NCBI GenBank assembly: GCA_964469565.1
Contig: CAYXZD010000001.1
Location: 558,001-622,000 of the forward strand
Length of the DNA stretch: 64,000 bases
Source: GCA-2720975 sp964469565
Lineage (GTDB): Bacteria; Planctomycetota; UBA1135; GCA-002686595
Direction: 5' to 3'
Shown: positions 1-8,579 of the stretch, piece after piece
How positions within the stretch are numbered: position 1 is the stretch's first letter
Layout: each line of letters begins with the position of its first letter
Made by a program: the position numbers and the translations under genes
The notes under the pieces: generated by a model
Seen by the model: the letters and a program-made list of their open reading frames with translations, nothing else
The model's database searches: none
Told to the model about the DNA's origin: nothing

Positions 1-915
1 TTCAGTGCTCGAAGGAAAGCTGAGGGCCTCCCATGCACGCAATAGGTGCCTTCGGGCTGGCTCTAGAGCAATCTCCGTCTCAAACGCCAACTCGTCGAGA
101 ATGGCCCCCACCGTATCCCCAGCCCCCTGCACAAGCCTTTCTGAGTCCATGGGATCCTGTTTCAGCTGAGCCAAAATGCCCCGCACCCGATCCTTGCTTA
201 GACCCGCCTCATGAAGAAAAAACGCTTGCGCCTCCCCCACTGGGTCTGTGCTCGCTGGAACCCTTCCCGCACCCCAGAACATCCTCTCCAGGGAATGTTG
301 CGAGAGGCGCAGGACCTGCCCGCCGGACTGGGCCCTGATCTCCTTAAGGTCTCGCTCTAGGGCCGCCCCTAGGGACTCTGAACGGTAAACCCCAATGGCG
401 CTTGATGCGCGATGAACGCCATCCTCCACCGGGTAAAGCCGGCCCACCAAGAAATCGCCCGTCCTAAAATCCGAGGTCTCTCCTGAGTCGGTGAGGGCGT
501 AGCTACCGAAACCTGCCACATCATTCAGCCAGCACCCCACACCCGGGCGCACTTCCCCCACTTCAAAGATTCCGCCAAAGGAATCCATCAAGACCTCACC
601 CCGGAGACCAAGACCTTCTGGGGCAACCTCAAGCCATGGTTCCAGCAGACGCTCACTGGGAACGCCGAACAAGCTCGGGCTATGGCGCTCGAATAGGAAC
701 CATTCTAAGTGGCGCCTTGACCCCAACAACACATCCCTAGGATGCCCGTGAGGTCCCGGTCCCCCAAAGAATTCGGGGCCACTCTGCGCCAGCTCCTCGA
801 CTAGGGTAGGGTTCTCTGAGAGCAAACGTGCGAAAGCATCGAGTCCCTGCTCGATCGTCTGGATAGATATAGTCATCGTTGCAGTTGGCATGCGCCAAAG
901 TGCATTGTAGTCCAT
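1..915 (-). CDS. Hypothetical protein, C-terminus beyond window
   Basis: An uninterrupted reading frame of 305 codons runs on the minus strand from an ATG at 915 to the first base of the window, so the 3' end is missing. I checked the frame for stops by hand and found none; an in-frame TAG at 957 limits the start. A second ATG at 891 is a possible alternative start. The product begins MDYNALWRMPTATMT and contains a Trp/Arg-rich stretch (RRHLEWFLFERHSPSLFG, about residues 63-80). No signal peptide or membrane segment is evident. I do not recognise the family. It is divergent from the CvpA-like gene at 1007. Confidence 0.7.
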   Translation of the reverse strand, partial: MDYNALWRMPTATMTISIQTIEQGLDAFARLLSENPTLVEELAQSGPEFFGGPGPHGHPRDVLLGSRRHLEWFLFERHSPSLFGVPSERLLEPWLEVAPEGLGLRGEVLMDSFGGIFEVGEVRPGVGCWLNDVAGFGSYALTDSGETSDFRTGDFLVGRLYPVEDGVHRASSAIGVYRSESLGAALERDLKEIRAQSGGQVLRLSQHSLERMFWGAGRVPASTDPVGEAQAFFLHEAGLSKDRVRGILAQLKQDPMDSERLVQGAGDTVGAILDELAFETEIALEPARRHLLRAWEALSFPSSTE

Positions 916-1006
916 TGCTATGGCCCATGGGAATGCCCACAGGGCCTTGGCCCCCTAGATTACCTGCAATCCCCCCGGCCTGAATCCCAATTCAACTAAG
1001 CCGGCT

Positions 1007-1654
1007 GTGATACAGACAGTCTACGGCATCCTCATCGCCCTCCTCACCCCAAGCTTCCAACCACTCGTGGATTCCCTTCAACAATCGATTGGCGCATTAG
1101 CCACCGTAGACCAGGTAGGCCTGGGACTTGCCGGGCTTTTCCTACTACTGGGTCTATGGCGCGGCCTCTGGTGGCAGGTCATTCGATTCTTGGGAGTCGT
1201 ACTCTCAGTAACCCTCGCACGAGCGCTTTCCCCCGAACTGGAACCCCATGTTTCGGGAGCCCTCGATCTTGAAGCCTCAGTGAGCTTTGGATTGAGCTGG
1301 TTTTTGATCTTTCTAACGGGCCTCTTGGTGGCAGCCCTGCTGGGTTTGCTGGGCAAGAAAGCTCTGGAGGCCATGCAATTGGGATTGATGGACCGGATCG
1401 CTGGAGGTGTTCTGGGTGTCGCCACTGGACTCAGTTTGCACGTGGCCCTGCTCGTCCTCCTAGGGGGCATCGGCACACGCTCGTGGCGCGCAGAACACAT
1501 TGAGGACACCCACAGTTGGCACCTCCTCGAATGGCTCGCTCAGTCCCGCATTGTGATGGATCAGGGGGCTGCAGAAACTGTACTCCAATCGATCCATGCG
1601 ACCCCGCGGCAGCACCCAGGCCCACACCCAGGCCCAGTACCCGGCCAAGACTAG
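1007..1654 (+). CDS. CvpA family membrane protein
   Basis: A 215-residue inner-membrane protein with four hydrophobic segments (about residues 35-55, 58-75, 93-115 and 130-152). The pattern, a first helix ending in GLWRGLWWQ and a DRIAGGVLGVATG motif before the last helix, matches the CvpA/colicin V production family (PF02674). The family has a poorly defined role in envelope physiology. The start used is a GTG at 1007, since no suitable ATG lies upstream of the first helix. The C-terminal tail repeats His-Pro-Gly (HPGPHPGPVPGQD) and is probably disordered. The next gene downstream is separated by a riboswitch, so the two are unlikely to be co-regulated. Confidence 0.8.
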   Translation: MIQTVYGILIALLTPSFQPLVDSLQQSIGALATVDQVGLGLAGLFLLLGLWRGLWWQVIRFLGVVLSVTLARALSPELEPHVSGALDLEASVSFGLSWFLIFLTGLLVAALLGLLGKKALEAMQLGLMDRIAGGVLGVATGLSLHVALLVLLGGIGTRSWRAEHIEDTHSWHLLEWLAQSRIVMDQGAAETVLQSIHATPRQHPGPHPGPVPGQD

Positions 1655-1737
1655 CCCAAGTGGGGATGGGCCGGTCCCTGGGACAATCGCATCCGATAGA
1701 TCTTGACGCAGCCCCTCGCTAGGGCCTAGATTGTGAT

Positions 1738-1935
1738 CTGTCAATTCGACCCCCCATACGGAAGGGAAGTCAGGTGTGAATCCTGCACGGTCCCGCCACT
1801 GTAAGTTGCAAGGGATCAAGTCATTGAGGGTCGCCCAAGCGCATGCGCTCTGGGCCTCCCCAGCCACTGGTTGAAGCAAACCGCTTCGCCGGGAAGGCCG
1901 GCTTGACCTCCAGGTAACGAGTCAGGAGACCTGAT
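1738..1935 (+). promoter_or_regulatory. Cobalamin (adenosylcobalamin-type) riboswitch
   Basis: The leader carries the hallmark conserved blocks in the right order. GGAAGGGAAGTCAGGTG with GAATCC follows at 1761-1782, CGGTCCCGCCACTGTAAG at 1788-1805, GCCGGGAAGGCCGG-like pairing strands near 1887-1901, and the B12 box GTCAGGAGACCTG at 1921-1933. This is the established cobalamin aptamer signature (RF00174). It lies on the same strand as, and about 160 bases ahead of, the secreted protein at 2096, which is the only plausible target. By family precedent, bound cobalamin would lower expression. The exact 5' boundary is approximate. Confidence 0.93.
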
Positions 1936-1998
1936 GTATGGGCTGGGATCGCCGGCTCGGAAGAAGCCAGGCTCCCTCTGTGCAATCCTGCAGCCCCT

Positions 1999-2015
1999 GG
2001 GCACTGCGCCCTTTT
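1999..2015 (+). terminator. Possible riboswitch expression-platform terminator
   Basis: Between the B12 box and the start codon at 2096 there is a small GC hairpin (GGGC, 5-base loop, GCCC) followed directly by TTTT. It is short for an independent terminator, but it sits where a cobalamin riboswitch would place its transcription switch. Translational control at the 2096 start is the alternative. Confidence 0.35.
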
Positions 2016-2095
2016 CGCCGCGCCTGCATGCATGGGAACCTGGCCTCGAACGGGTCGCGCATTTTATTTCTGCGGACCTTTCAGGAACTATCCCC

Positions 2096-3397
2096 ATGAA
2101 CGCTTCACGATTTCTGTCGGCCTCCTTGGCCTTCGCCCTGTGTGCCCCTGTCGCCAGCGCGCAACTCACCTCCGACAGCGGCTTTGCCCTTACCGAAACC
2201 CACGCACTGGGGGGACTCAGTGCCTACGGCAGTCTCAACGATGGCCGCTATGTGGGATTCGACGGCATGTCGTTTGACCTCTTCGCCAGCGAAGGCACCT
2301 GGCAAGCCAACCTCGGCACCATCAGCTCCTTTATGTGGCCCTCCTTCGTCAAGGTGGACCCGACAGAGTCTTACGCCATCATCGGGGAAAGCACCAACGG
2401 CAACCTCTTCAAGGTCGCACTCGACGGGAGCGGCGTGACCCTCCTCGCCAACCTGACATTCAACTACGACTTGGCTTTCGACACCACGCCCAATCTCGCC
2501 TATGTCAGCGCGGGTCTCGGGGGGTGGGGAGCAGGCAATGACATTGTGCGTCTAAACCTCACCAACGGACAAACGACCCTCCTCGCCCATGTGGATGGCC
2601 CATCCGGCCCTGTGAGCGTCTCACCCAATGGCGACTTGAACTACATAACGCAGTACGAAGGTTCAAACTGGCCACCCCCTCTTGGCCAAGAGGATCTCAT
2701 CCGTTGGGATGATGCCGAGCTGGACAGCGGCACGCAACTTACGAGCGCAGATGCGGACTACCTGCTCAGTGGATTAGATGGTGGTTCAAGCATGGTTTGT
2801 GATGCTGCTGGAAATATTCTACTCGCCCACACAAACTTCGCCGGGGATACCAACGAGGTGTACCACATCTCCGAGGACGGCGATCTGATGGACACGGTCG
2901 GCACCAGCTTCAGCCACATGGCCAATCTCGAATTGCTCGGCTCGGGCCCCTCCACGTTTTCAGCGCAGCAGCCCCTAGGCATGAACCTGCGGGTCTACCA
3001 CACCGATTTTTTCAGCTTCGATGACCGGGTCACGATCAGCCCAGCAAGGGCTCAACTGACTTGGGCTGGCCCTCCTTCAGGCATCGTTGGCCGTGGTGCC
3101 TTCAAGCTGACTGGTGGCGAGCCGAATGGTTATGCACTGATTCTTGTGGCCAGCTCGGCTGATGAACTCGCCACCGAGGATGTGATCGACGCCGGCTGGC
3201 GAGCCCCACTCTTCTTGGCGGTCAAGGCCGTAGATGTCATGCGTCGCACGAAACTCCGCCCACTCGACGCGACAGGCAGCCTCAAACTAGAGCACCTGCA
3301 AACCCCAGCCATAGAGGGACAGTTGCTCCTTCAGGCGTTCCTGTATGACGTGGACATCACTCCCCTTGGGACGAGCACCCACGCCATCAATCAGTAG
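2096..3397 (+). CDS. Secreted beta-propeller-like protein under cobalamin riboswitch control
   Basis: The start at 2096 gives a classical signal peptide (MNASRFLSASLAFALCAPVASA, cleavage before Gln), while the longer upstream reading frame would run through the riboswitch region. AGGAA lies about ten bases upstream. The mature protein is about 410 residues. Roughly residues 30-290 contain repeated short beta-rich units (for example YAIIGESTNGNLFKVAL, LAYVSAGLGGWGAGNDIVRL, VSVSPNGDLNYITQYEG) typical of a WD40/NHL-like propeller. The last ~130 residues resemble the C-terminal beta domain common on secreted planctomycete proteins (GGEPNGYALILVAS ... LLLQAFLYD). No TonB plug, barrel or catalytic motif is visible. 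Because the leader is a cobalamin riboswitch, a role in corrinoid capture or use is inferred; the sequence alone does not show it. Confidence 0.8.
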   Translation: MNASRFLSASLAFALCAPVASAQLTSDSGFALTETHALGGLSAYGSLNDGRYVGFDGMSFDLFASEGTWQANLGTISSFMWPSFVKVDPTESYAIIGESTNGNLFKVALDGSGVTLLANLTFNYDLAFDTTPNLAYVSAGLGGWGAGNDIVRLNLTNGQTTLLAHVDGPSGPVSVSPNGDLNYITQYEGSNWPPPLGQEDLIRWDDAELDSGTQLTSADADYLLSGLDGGSSMVCDAAGNILLAHTNFAGDTNEVYHISEDGDLMDTVGTSFSHMANLELLGSGPSTFSAQQPLGMNLRVYHTDFFSFDDRVTISPARAQLTWAGPPSGIVGRGAFKLTGGEPNGYALILVASSADELATEDVIDAGWRAPLFLAVKAVDVMRRTKLRPLDATGSLKLEHLQTPAIEGQLLLQAFLYDVDITPLGTSTHAINQ

Positions 3398-3406
3398 GAG
3401 TCGTCC

Positions 3407-3445
3407 GGCTTGCGGCCGCCCCTGCCCCGGGTTTGGCCGCAAGCC
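3407..3445. terminator. Inverted repeat between convergent genes, likely bidirectional terminator
   Basis: GGCTTGCGGCC at 3407-3417 is an exact reverse complement of GGCCGCAAGCC at 3435-3445, giving an 11-bp stem. It lies in the 69-base gap between the convergent genes ending at 3397 and 3467. There is no U-run on either side, so it is terminator-like and not a textbook intrinsic terminator. Confidence 0.5.
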
Positions 3446-3466
3446 CACTGCTGGGACCTGGAAACC

Positions 3467-4192
3467 TCAATCGATCTGAGACACCAGCCAGTCTCCAGGC
3501 AGGAGTAGGCTTCCCGGGGTCCTGTACTGCGAATCGGGTGTTTCGCTTGTGGGTCGTTCCCCCGCGCAATCGGGTGAAGCCACAAACTCAACTCCCGGCA
3601 GGGCCACAGCAGCCCTCGAGAGCCCTCTGGCGACGGATTCCCCATCGCAGTCCACCGGAACCTGGAGCACCCACGACCAACCGTTGGGCAGCCGGCTAAT
3701 GCCCCACCGCAACTGCAGCCCTGTATCACCGGAGCTGCGCGCAACAGCCTTGCAGCCCTGAAAGAGGGTCTCTCCGAGTGCCCAGGGTAGCTCCCATCCT
3801 TGCAGCACTTGTGAAGTCATCAGGGGGATCGGGCTCAACCCTTGCAGGTCTCCCGTTGGGGGGATTCGCAGGGGAGCATGCCCCATGCGGGCGCACACTT
3901 TCTCCACCAGCTCGATCAGGATTCCCAGGCCTCGGACCTCGCGCCGGTCGAGCAACAAGTCACTCCCCGTTGCCGAGCCTAGCACGGCCATGGCCCAGCC
4001 AAGGTCCTGGGCTACCTGACCACTACGCGCGAGATCCGCGGTACTCCTTGCGAACAGCTGCTCGCCGCCATCCAAATCCAAAACCGCCTTAAGGCAAGTC
4101 AATGTGTGGGTGACATTGGCGAGGTCATGCAGCAAGACTGGCAGCAGCGCTGGGGCCAAAGACTCATCTTTCATCGTGTCTTGGAATTGCAT
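3467..4192 (-). CDS. Histidine-kinase DHp-like protein of unknown function
   Basis: 241 residues. Residues 17-60 resemble the dimerisation/phosphoacceptor helix of two-component proteins: PVLLHDLANVTHTLTCLKAV, with His22 followed by Asp-Leu and Asn26. Downstream there is a possible remnant of an ATPase-like fold (LQLRWGISRLPNGWSWVLQV), but no N-, G1- or G2-box is recognisable. It could therefore be a histidine phosphotransfer protein of the ChpT/Spo0B type or a degenerate kinase. No sensor, membrane segment or response regulator is adjacent. Met7 is an alternative start. It lies downstream of the tRNA-Leu gene on the same strand. Confidence 0.6.
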   Translation of the reverse strand: MQFQDTMKDESLAPALLPVLLHDLANVTHTLTCLKAVLDLDGGEQLFARSTADLARSGQVAQDLGWAMAVLGSATGSDLLLDRREVRGLGILIELVEKVCARMGHAPLRIPPTGDLQGLSPIPLMTSQVLQGWELPWALGETLFQGCKAVARSSGDTGLQLRWGISRLPNGWSWVLQVPVDCDGESVARGLSRAAVALPGVEFVASPDCAGERPTSETPDSQYRTPGSLLLPGDWLVSQID

Positions 4193-4319
4193 GGCTTGAA
4201 TGCACAGTGAACACGATTCGGTGCCGTCGGTTCAATGGTCTGTGGAAACCCGCAGGTCAATGGTCACGAGCCCTTTGCAAGCCAGGGCTGCCCCCCTGTT
4301 TATCCACCCTAGAGATGGG

Positions 4320-4405
4320 TGGTACCGGAACCGGGACTTGAACCCGGACGACCTTGCGGCCAACGGATTTTGAATCCGTCGCGTCTACCATTCCGCCATT
4401 CCGGC
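4320..4405 (-). tRNA. tRNA-Leu (CAA)
   Basis: Complete class II tRNA on the minus strand. The acceptor stem GCCGGAA pairs with TTCCGGT, the anticodon arm is ACGGA-TTCAAAA-TCCGT giving anticodon CAA, there is a long variable arm, and the T arm is CCGGG-TTCAAGT-CCCGG. Discriminator A and the CCA end are encoded. It reads UUG. Confidence 0.95.
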
Positions 4406-4474
4406 AACGCGCTAAGGGTAGCGACACAAAGCCCGCACGCCAAGGGGGCATGGAGCTCTTGCAGACCCTGGCAC

Positions 4475-5212
4475 TCAGACACTCAACGATCCAGCCCCCG
4501 CTTCTGCGCCCTGCGACTCCACAGCCAACCCAAGGCCGCGGCCCATGCCGGGCGGTGCGTGGAGCAAATGGCTCAGGCACAGCAAGACACCGGGCTCAAA
4601 GGCATCTAACCCATAGGTCTCGTGGGAGATTCGCAGGACTTGGCCCTGTGACCCGAACACGACACTTTGATTGGACTTTAGGCCGGGAAGGCGTGTTGAG
4701 TGGATGCAGATATCCTCAGCGGAAGTCCCCCTCACATGAGCAAGTCGTTCAGCTGTGTCGATCGCTGTTCCCGAGGGGGAATCGACCTTTCCTTGACTGT
4801 GCTCCTCCACGATGACCACATCGGGAAGCACCCTAGCCACGCGGACGGCTAGGTCCTGCTGAAGCCATACCCCTAGACTGAAATTGGGAACGATCAGGCC
4901 GGGCAAGCCGGCGTCCAGTGCGCGATGGTGCAGCTCGGCATCTGCACTCGAGTCCACCCCGCTCGTTCCGATCAGGGGCCGCACACCATGGGCCAACATA
5001 GTCCGGGCGTGATCAGCACCGAGTCCTGCACGAGTAAAATCAAGGCCGATGGTCGCGCCGGAGGAATCTAGGCAACTCGCCAGATCGTCACCGGAGACAA
5101 TCGTAGCCGCCAGTTCAAACCGAGGATCGCGCCCAATCCAAGCAGAACTTCGGCGCCCCATGCGCCCCTCCCCGCCCACCACGGCCACACGAACAGGAGA
5201 AGAGCTATTCAT
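4475..5212 (-). CDS. dapB: 4-hydroxy-tetrahydrodipicolinate reductase
   Basis: DapB reduces 4-hydroxy-tetrahydrodipicolinate with NAD(P)H on the route to diaminopimelate and lysine. The N-terminal nucleotide-binding motif GGEGRMG (about residues 13-19) and the family signature EEHSQGKVDSPSGTA (about 134-148) are present. The signature retains the catalytic His and Lys and the PSGTA substrate loop; the second His of the usual HH pair is Ser. Length (245 residues) is normal. The start overlaps the end of ddl by eight bases, so translational coupling is likely. With ddl and the pyrophosphorylase it forms a peptidoglycan-precursor operon. Confidence 0.93.
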   Translation of the reverse strand: MNSSSPVRVAVVGGEGRMGRRSSAWIGRDPRFELAATIVSGDDLASCLDSSGATIGLDFTRAGLGADHARTMLAHGVRPLIGTSGVDSSADAELHHRALDAGLPGLIVPNFSLGVWLQQDLAVRVARVLPDVVIVEEHSQGKVDSPSGTAIDTAERLAHVRGTSAEDICIHSTRLPGLKSNQSVVFGSQGQVLRISHETYGLDAFEPGVLLCLSHLLHAPPGMGRGLGLAVESQGAEAGAGSLSV

Positions 5213-6425
5213 GGTTTCGAAAATAGGTGATGGCTTGGGCTAGGATTTCTAAACACAAGCTCTGCATGTCCAATCCAGCTTCCTGAGCTGCGAGAGGAAC
5301 GAGGCTTCGATCAGTCATTCCGGGGAGGGTGTTGGCCTCAAGAAAAACGGGTGGACCCCATTGAGCGGTTAGTGCCCTGTTCTGACCTGGCCCCGAAGTG
5401 TTGGACCGAGGCAAGATGAAATCAACCCTCGCATAGCCTCGGCAACCAAGCGCTTGGTAGGCTTGCAGCGCAGCGCTCTGAACGAGCATGGAAACCTCTG
5501 GAGGAGTCATCCTGGGGGGGCAATACTCGACGGCACCGGCCTGGGTGTATTTCTCGTCATAGTCAAAAAAATGACCCTGCTTGGGGATGATCTCACACAC
5601 GGGCAGAGCCGTGACTCCCGTCGCCTGGGATCCGATCACGCCGACGGTCACTTCAAGCCCGCTCACCTCTGCTTCGACGAGGGCGTCATCCCCACCTGCA
5701 ATCACGCTCTCGACTGCACACCAAAGTTCAGCTTCCGAACTCGCGCGCACCACGCCCACGGAAGATCCTCCACCATTGGGTTTCACAAACCATGCGGACC
5801 CGCCGATTGCCCGGACCTGCATCCGTTGGCCTTCTGGATCTGATTGCCACAAACGCGTGGATACGCAATGTCCCTCTGCGCACAGCAGCCCAGCTTCGGT
5901 CACGTGTCGTCGAGCCTGCGCCTTGTCCATACACAAAGCCGAAGCCGAGGCCCCCGATCCCGTGTAACGGAAGCCACGCTGAGCCAACTCGGACTGCAGC
6001 CGCCCATCTTCACCGGCCCCCCCATGGAGGCCCAACATGAAAATGCTGCGCGGGTGCACACGTTCAAGTGCCCGCTCCATGGGTTGCTTGTGCCCCTCCC
6101 AACACCAAAGGCCCCCAGCATCGATTTCGATAGGGTGCACCGAAGCTGGGCAAGCGTGCGCGACCGATGCCCCGCCCCCCGGCTCCGACACGGGGACAGA
6201 GAATCGCGGCAGGCTCTCAACGTCAGCGCCTTGCGGCACGGCTAAGGGGCGGGAAAGAGCGTCGAGCATGGCAGCTCCCGATTGCAATGAAACTTCACGC
6301 TCACCTGAAACTCCGCCCGACAAGACAATCACGTGTTCCTGTGCTAATGCACCCACCAGCCTGTTCCACAGGAGTGCTGGTCTGCCACCCCCCTGAGCAC
6401 AATCAGCCGTAGAGATGTCCACCAT
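5205..6425 (-). CDS. ddl: D-alanine--D-alanine ligase
   Basis: ATP-grasp enzyme that makes D-Ala-D-Ala for peptidoglycan stems. It contains the N-terminal signature VIVLSGGVSGEREVSLQSG (about residues 32-50), the glycine-rich loop KPNGGGSSVGVV, VEAEVSGLEVTVGVIG, and the metal and substrate end VFLEANTLPGMTDRSLVP. At 406 residues it is somewhat longer than the usual 300-370. The annotated ATG overlaps the upstream gene by 23 bases and gives about 30 residues before the first strand. A GTG start about 23 codons further in would give a more typical N-terminus, so the start is uncertain. Confidence 0.92.
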   Translation of the reverse strand: MVDISTADCAQGGGRPALLWNRLVGALAQEHVIVLSGGVSGEREVSLQSGAAMLDALSRPLAVPQGADVESLPRFSVPVSEPGGGASVAHACPASVHPIEIDAGGLWCWEGHKQPMERALERVHPRSIFMLGLHGGAGEDGRLQSELAQRGFRYTGSGASASALCMDKAQARRHVTEAGLLCAEGHCVSTRLWQSDPEGQRMQVRAIGGSAWFVKPNGGGSSVGVVRASSEAELWCAVESVIAGGDDALVEAEVSGLEVTVGVIGSQATGVTALPVCEIIPKQGHFFDYDEKYTQAGAVEYCPPRMTPPEVSMLVQSAALQAYQALGCRGYARVDFILPRSNTSGPGQNRALTAQWGPPVFLEANTLPGMTDRSLVPLAAQEAGLDMQSLCLEILAQAITYFRNHE

Positions 6426-7800
6426 TCAGCACCCGGGGAGTGATGGGCCAGCGTCCAAGAAACTCTGCTTCACATTCAGCCACACGGGGATCCACCTCCA
6501 CCTGAATAGCCCCATCCGAGCTGGGTTCCGGTAAGCCCCCGCCCGCGGCCTCGACCCAGCCCGCAAACATTTGCGCCAGGGACAGACGGCAGGATTCCGG
6601 GCTATCGTTTCCGTCTGCATTCTTGATGGGGCTAAACTCGTGGGCTCGCTCGACCTCTAGGGTGACACTACTCGTCGTTTCCCCAAGAGCGTCAAAGATG
6701 AAGGTCTCGAACTTGACCCCTTCCCGAGCTTCAAGCTCCCCAGACTCACCCACCACTTGCATTGATTTACGCGCAAGGTGCCACGGTAAAGAAAGGTCGC
6801 CAGAGGTGAGTTGTTCAATGAAGTCCACATTGATCACGTGATTGGCGATATTGCCCGCCTTGAAAGACAATTGACCATCATTGTCCCTAGCGTTGCGGAG
6901 CTCAGCAGGTAAATCGGAATACTCAATACAACCCAGGGTGCCATCTGCGAGGCCCAAGACCCCCACCTTTTCATCAGCATCGCGCTTGGCTACTACCTTG
7001 CTCGACATTTGGGAACCCGCTAGAGCATGCAAGCCGACAAAGAGGGGATCACAGGGACGGGCCACAGGGCTGTCCACCTGGATATAAGACAGGCAGGTCA
7101 CTCCAAGCTGTTGAGCATGGGCCAGAGCCCCCGAATGAGACAAGGCCTCAAGAGTTCCGCCGTGCCCGTTGGGGGCAAGAAAGAGGGAATCCTTCGCCGC
7201 GAGCAGGACACGCCCCTCTAAATCCAGTGCCGGCCACATTCTCTGGGTGAAGAAAAAGACGTGATCTTCACCGAGTCCAAAATAGTCCTGCTCGATGAAG
7301 AATTCTTTCGTCTGAGAGTCATTGGTAGCCGAGGTCATGATGTAGAGGGGGGCTACACTCCCATAGCGCTGCCTCGCCGCGTGCAGTCGAGCGGCATGCC
7401 ATCCAAACAACGTCCGATCGCTCACCGGACCGACGGGGAACCGCCCCTTGGGGCCATCAAACCCAAGTCGCGAACCCTGCCCCCCCGCCACGAGCACGAC
7501 GCCCACCTGCCCCCCACGAAACAGATCCGCACCCCTTTCAAGGGCTGCTTGTGAGTGGGCCACTTCTTCAGCTCCCCGATTCAGCGGGAACACCCGCGGG
7601 GGCTCAAACCGAGTGGGCGTGATTGGCTCGCTCGGATTCAAAATGGTCTCTCGCATCTTGGCCAGCTGATCGAAGTCCAACTCAGCCAATTGCGCCAATA
7701 GCCCGGCTTGCTGTTCGGGATTCAGCTCTCCTAGATTGGCAAGGAGATGGCCCTGCCCCGCCACAAGGCATCGTTCGCGTATTTCCTCAACTGTACTCAT
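6403..7800 (-). CDS. UDPGP-family UDP-N-acetylhexosamine (UAP1-type) pyrophosphorylase
   Basis: 465 residues resembling eukaryotic UAP1/AGX rather than bacterial GlmU. Features are the nucleotide loop VAGGQGSRLGFDGPKG (about residues 103-118), IQVDSPVARPCDPLFVG (uridine and metal site), SSKVVAKRDADEKVGVLGL, and GNIANHVINVDFIEQL matching the conserved NIANH motif. The expected reaction is UTP + GlcNAc-1-P to UDP-GlcNAc. UDP-glucose formation is possible, since the superfamily includes both. It heads the coupled set with ddl and dapB, which supports a role in peptidoglycan precursor supply. Without the rest of the genome I cannot say whether a GlmU also exists. Confidence 0.88.
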   Translation of the reverse strand: MSTVEEIRERCLVAGQGHLLANLGELNPEQQAGLLAQLAELDFDQLAKMRETILNPSEPITPTRFEPPRVFPLNRGAEEVAHSQAALERGADLFRGGQVGVVLVAGGQGSRLGFDGPKGRFPVGPVSDRTLFGWHAARLHAARQRYGSVAPLYIMTSATNDSQTKEFFIEQDYFGLGEDHVFFFTQRMWPALDLEGRVLLAAKDSLFLAPNGHGGTLEALSHSGALAHAQQLGVTCLSYIQVDSPVARPCDPLFVGLHALAGSQMSSKVVAKRDADEKVGVLGLADGTLGCIEYSDLPAELRNARDNDGQLSFKAGNIANHVINVDFIEQLTSGDLSLPWHLARKSMQVVGESGELEAREGVKFETFIFDALGETTSSVTLEVERAHEFSPIKNADGNDSPESCRLSLAQMFAGWVEAAGGGLPEPSSDGAIQVEVDPRVAECEAEFLGRWPITPRVLNGGHLYG

Positions 7801-7923
7801 TGATCACCCACTGGGTGTTGCAGGACTCAACGAGCCCCAAGAATGCAAGGCCCGCGCGTGACGCATGGACCCCACGAGAAAGGCGGAATCGACTCAAGGG
7901 AATATCCCGCCGCCGATTGGCCG

Positions 7924-8295
7924 TTACGCGGTAGGAACGGATGCGTTGTCTTCAGCGTCCGCAGGTGCAGCTGTCGTAGACAAACTCTCAAGGAGCTCCT
8001 CCATCAAATGCACCAGAGCATCGACACGACGCTCAAGCACCACTTGCCGGTGAACGATTCGCTCTACGACGGGGGGCAGCACGGCTTCCCGCGTGTAGTT
8101 ATTGATCATGTTGATGATCTCGGCACGGTTGGCGTCAGGCAGCTTGTGGAAGTGGTAGTGAAACGTCTCTTCAAGAATCTCCTCGGTGGCGTGCATGCAT
8201 TCTGAGGTAATCTCGGCAATCGACGGTTTGTCATGCTCGTTACGGAAAACCTCGAGTTTGTACTGATGCAGCAGATCATGGAACTTCTTCAGCAA
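7924..8295 (-). CDS. Hypothetical helical protein
   Basis: 123 residues, predicted almost entirely alpha-helical and rich in His and Glu (HATEEILEETFHYHFHKL, VERIVHRQVVLERRVDALVH). No signal peptide or membrane segment is visible. The tail (STTAAPADAEDNASVPTA) looks disordered. It precedes the pyrophosphorylase by 123 bases on the same strand and could be the first gene of that operon. I do not recognise the family. Confidence 0.7.
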   Translation of the reverse strand: MLKKFHDLLHQYKLEVFRNEHDKPSIAEITSECMHATEEILEETFHYHFHKLPDANRAEIINMINNYTREAVLPPVVERIVHRQVVLERRVDALVHLMEELLESLSTTAAPADAEDNASVPTA

Positions 8296-8579
8296 GGGAT
8301 GTCTCCGGCCCGTGGGGCGTAGTTGGAATGAGAATGGGGTCGGGCTCTGGGGGCCACACTCGCCCCCAAGCTGTCTAGAGTTTAGCCCAAACGGAGCCCC
8401 AAGGGGGAGGCCAGAGTGAGGACCTGGTCAGGCCATGTGGCCACCCGTCTTGGGGTGAGACTGCGAGCATTACGAGGCCGTGCATCTATTGCCCGAGCGG
8501 CCCCACGCAAGACAGAGCATGGCCAACCCGAGAAGTGGGTGTGCAGGCCGGCCGTCAGCGTGAAGTCAATCAGCCAGAT

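Noticed and set aside
1078..1509. 143-codon minus-strand frame opposite the CvpA-like gene
   Set aside because: Shadow frame rich in Arg/Ser/Pro; the plus strand has a clear membrane-protein pattern.
1934..2095. N-terminal extension of the propeller-like protein starting right after the B12 box
   Set aside because: It would place 54 residues before an evident signal peptide and lies in the riboswitch expression platform.
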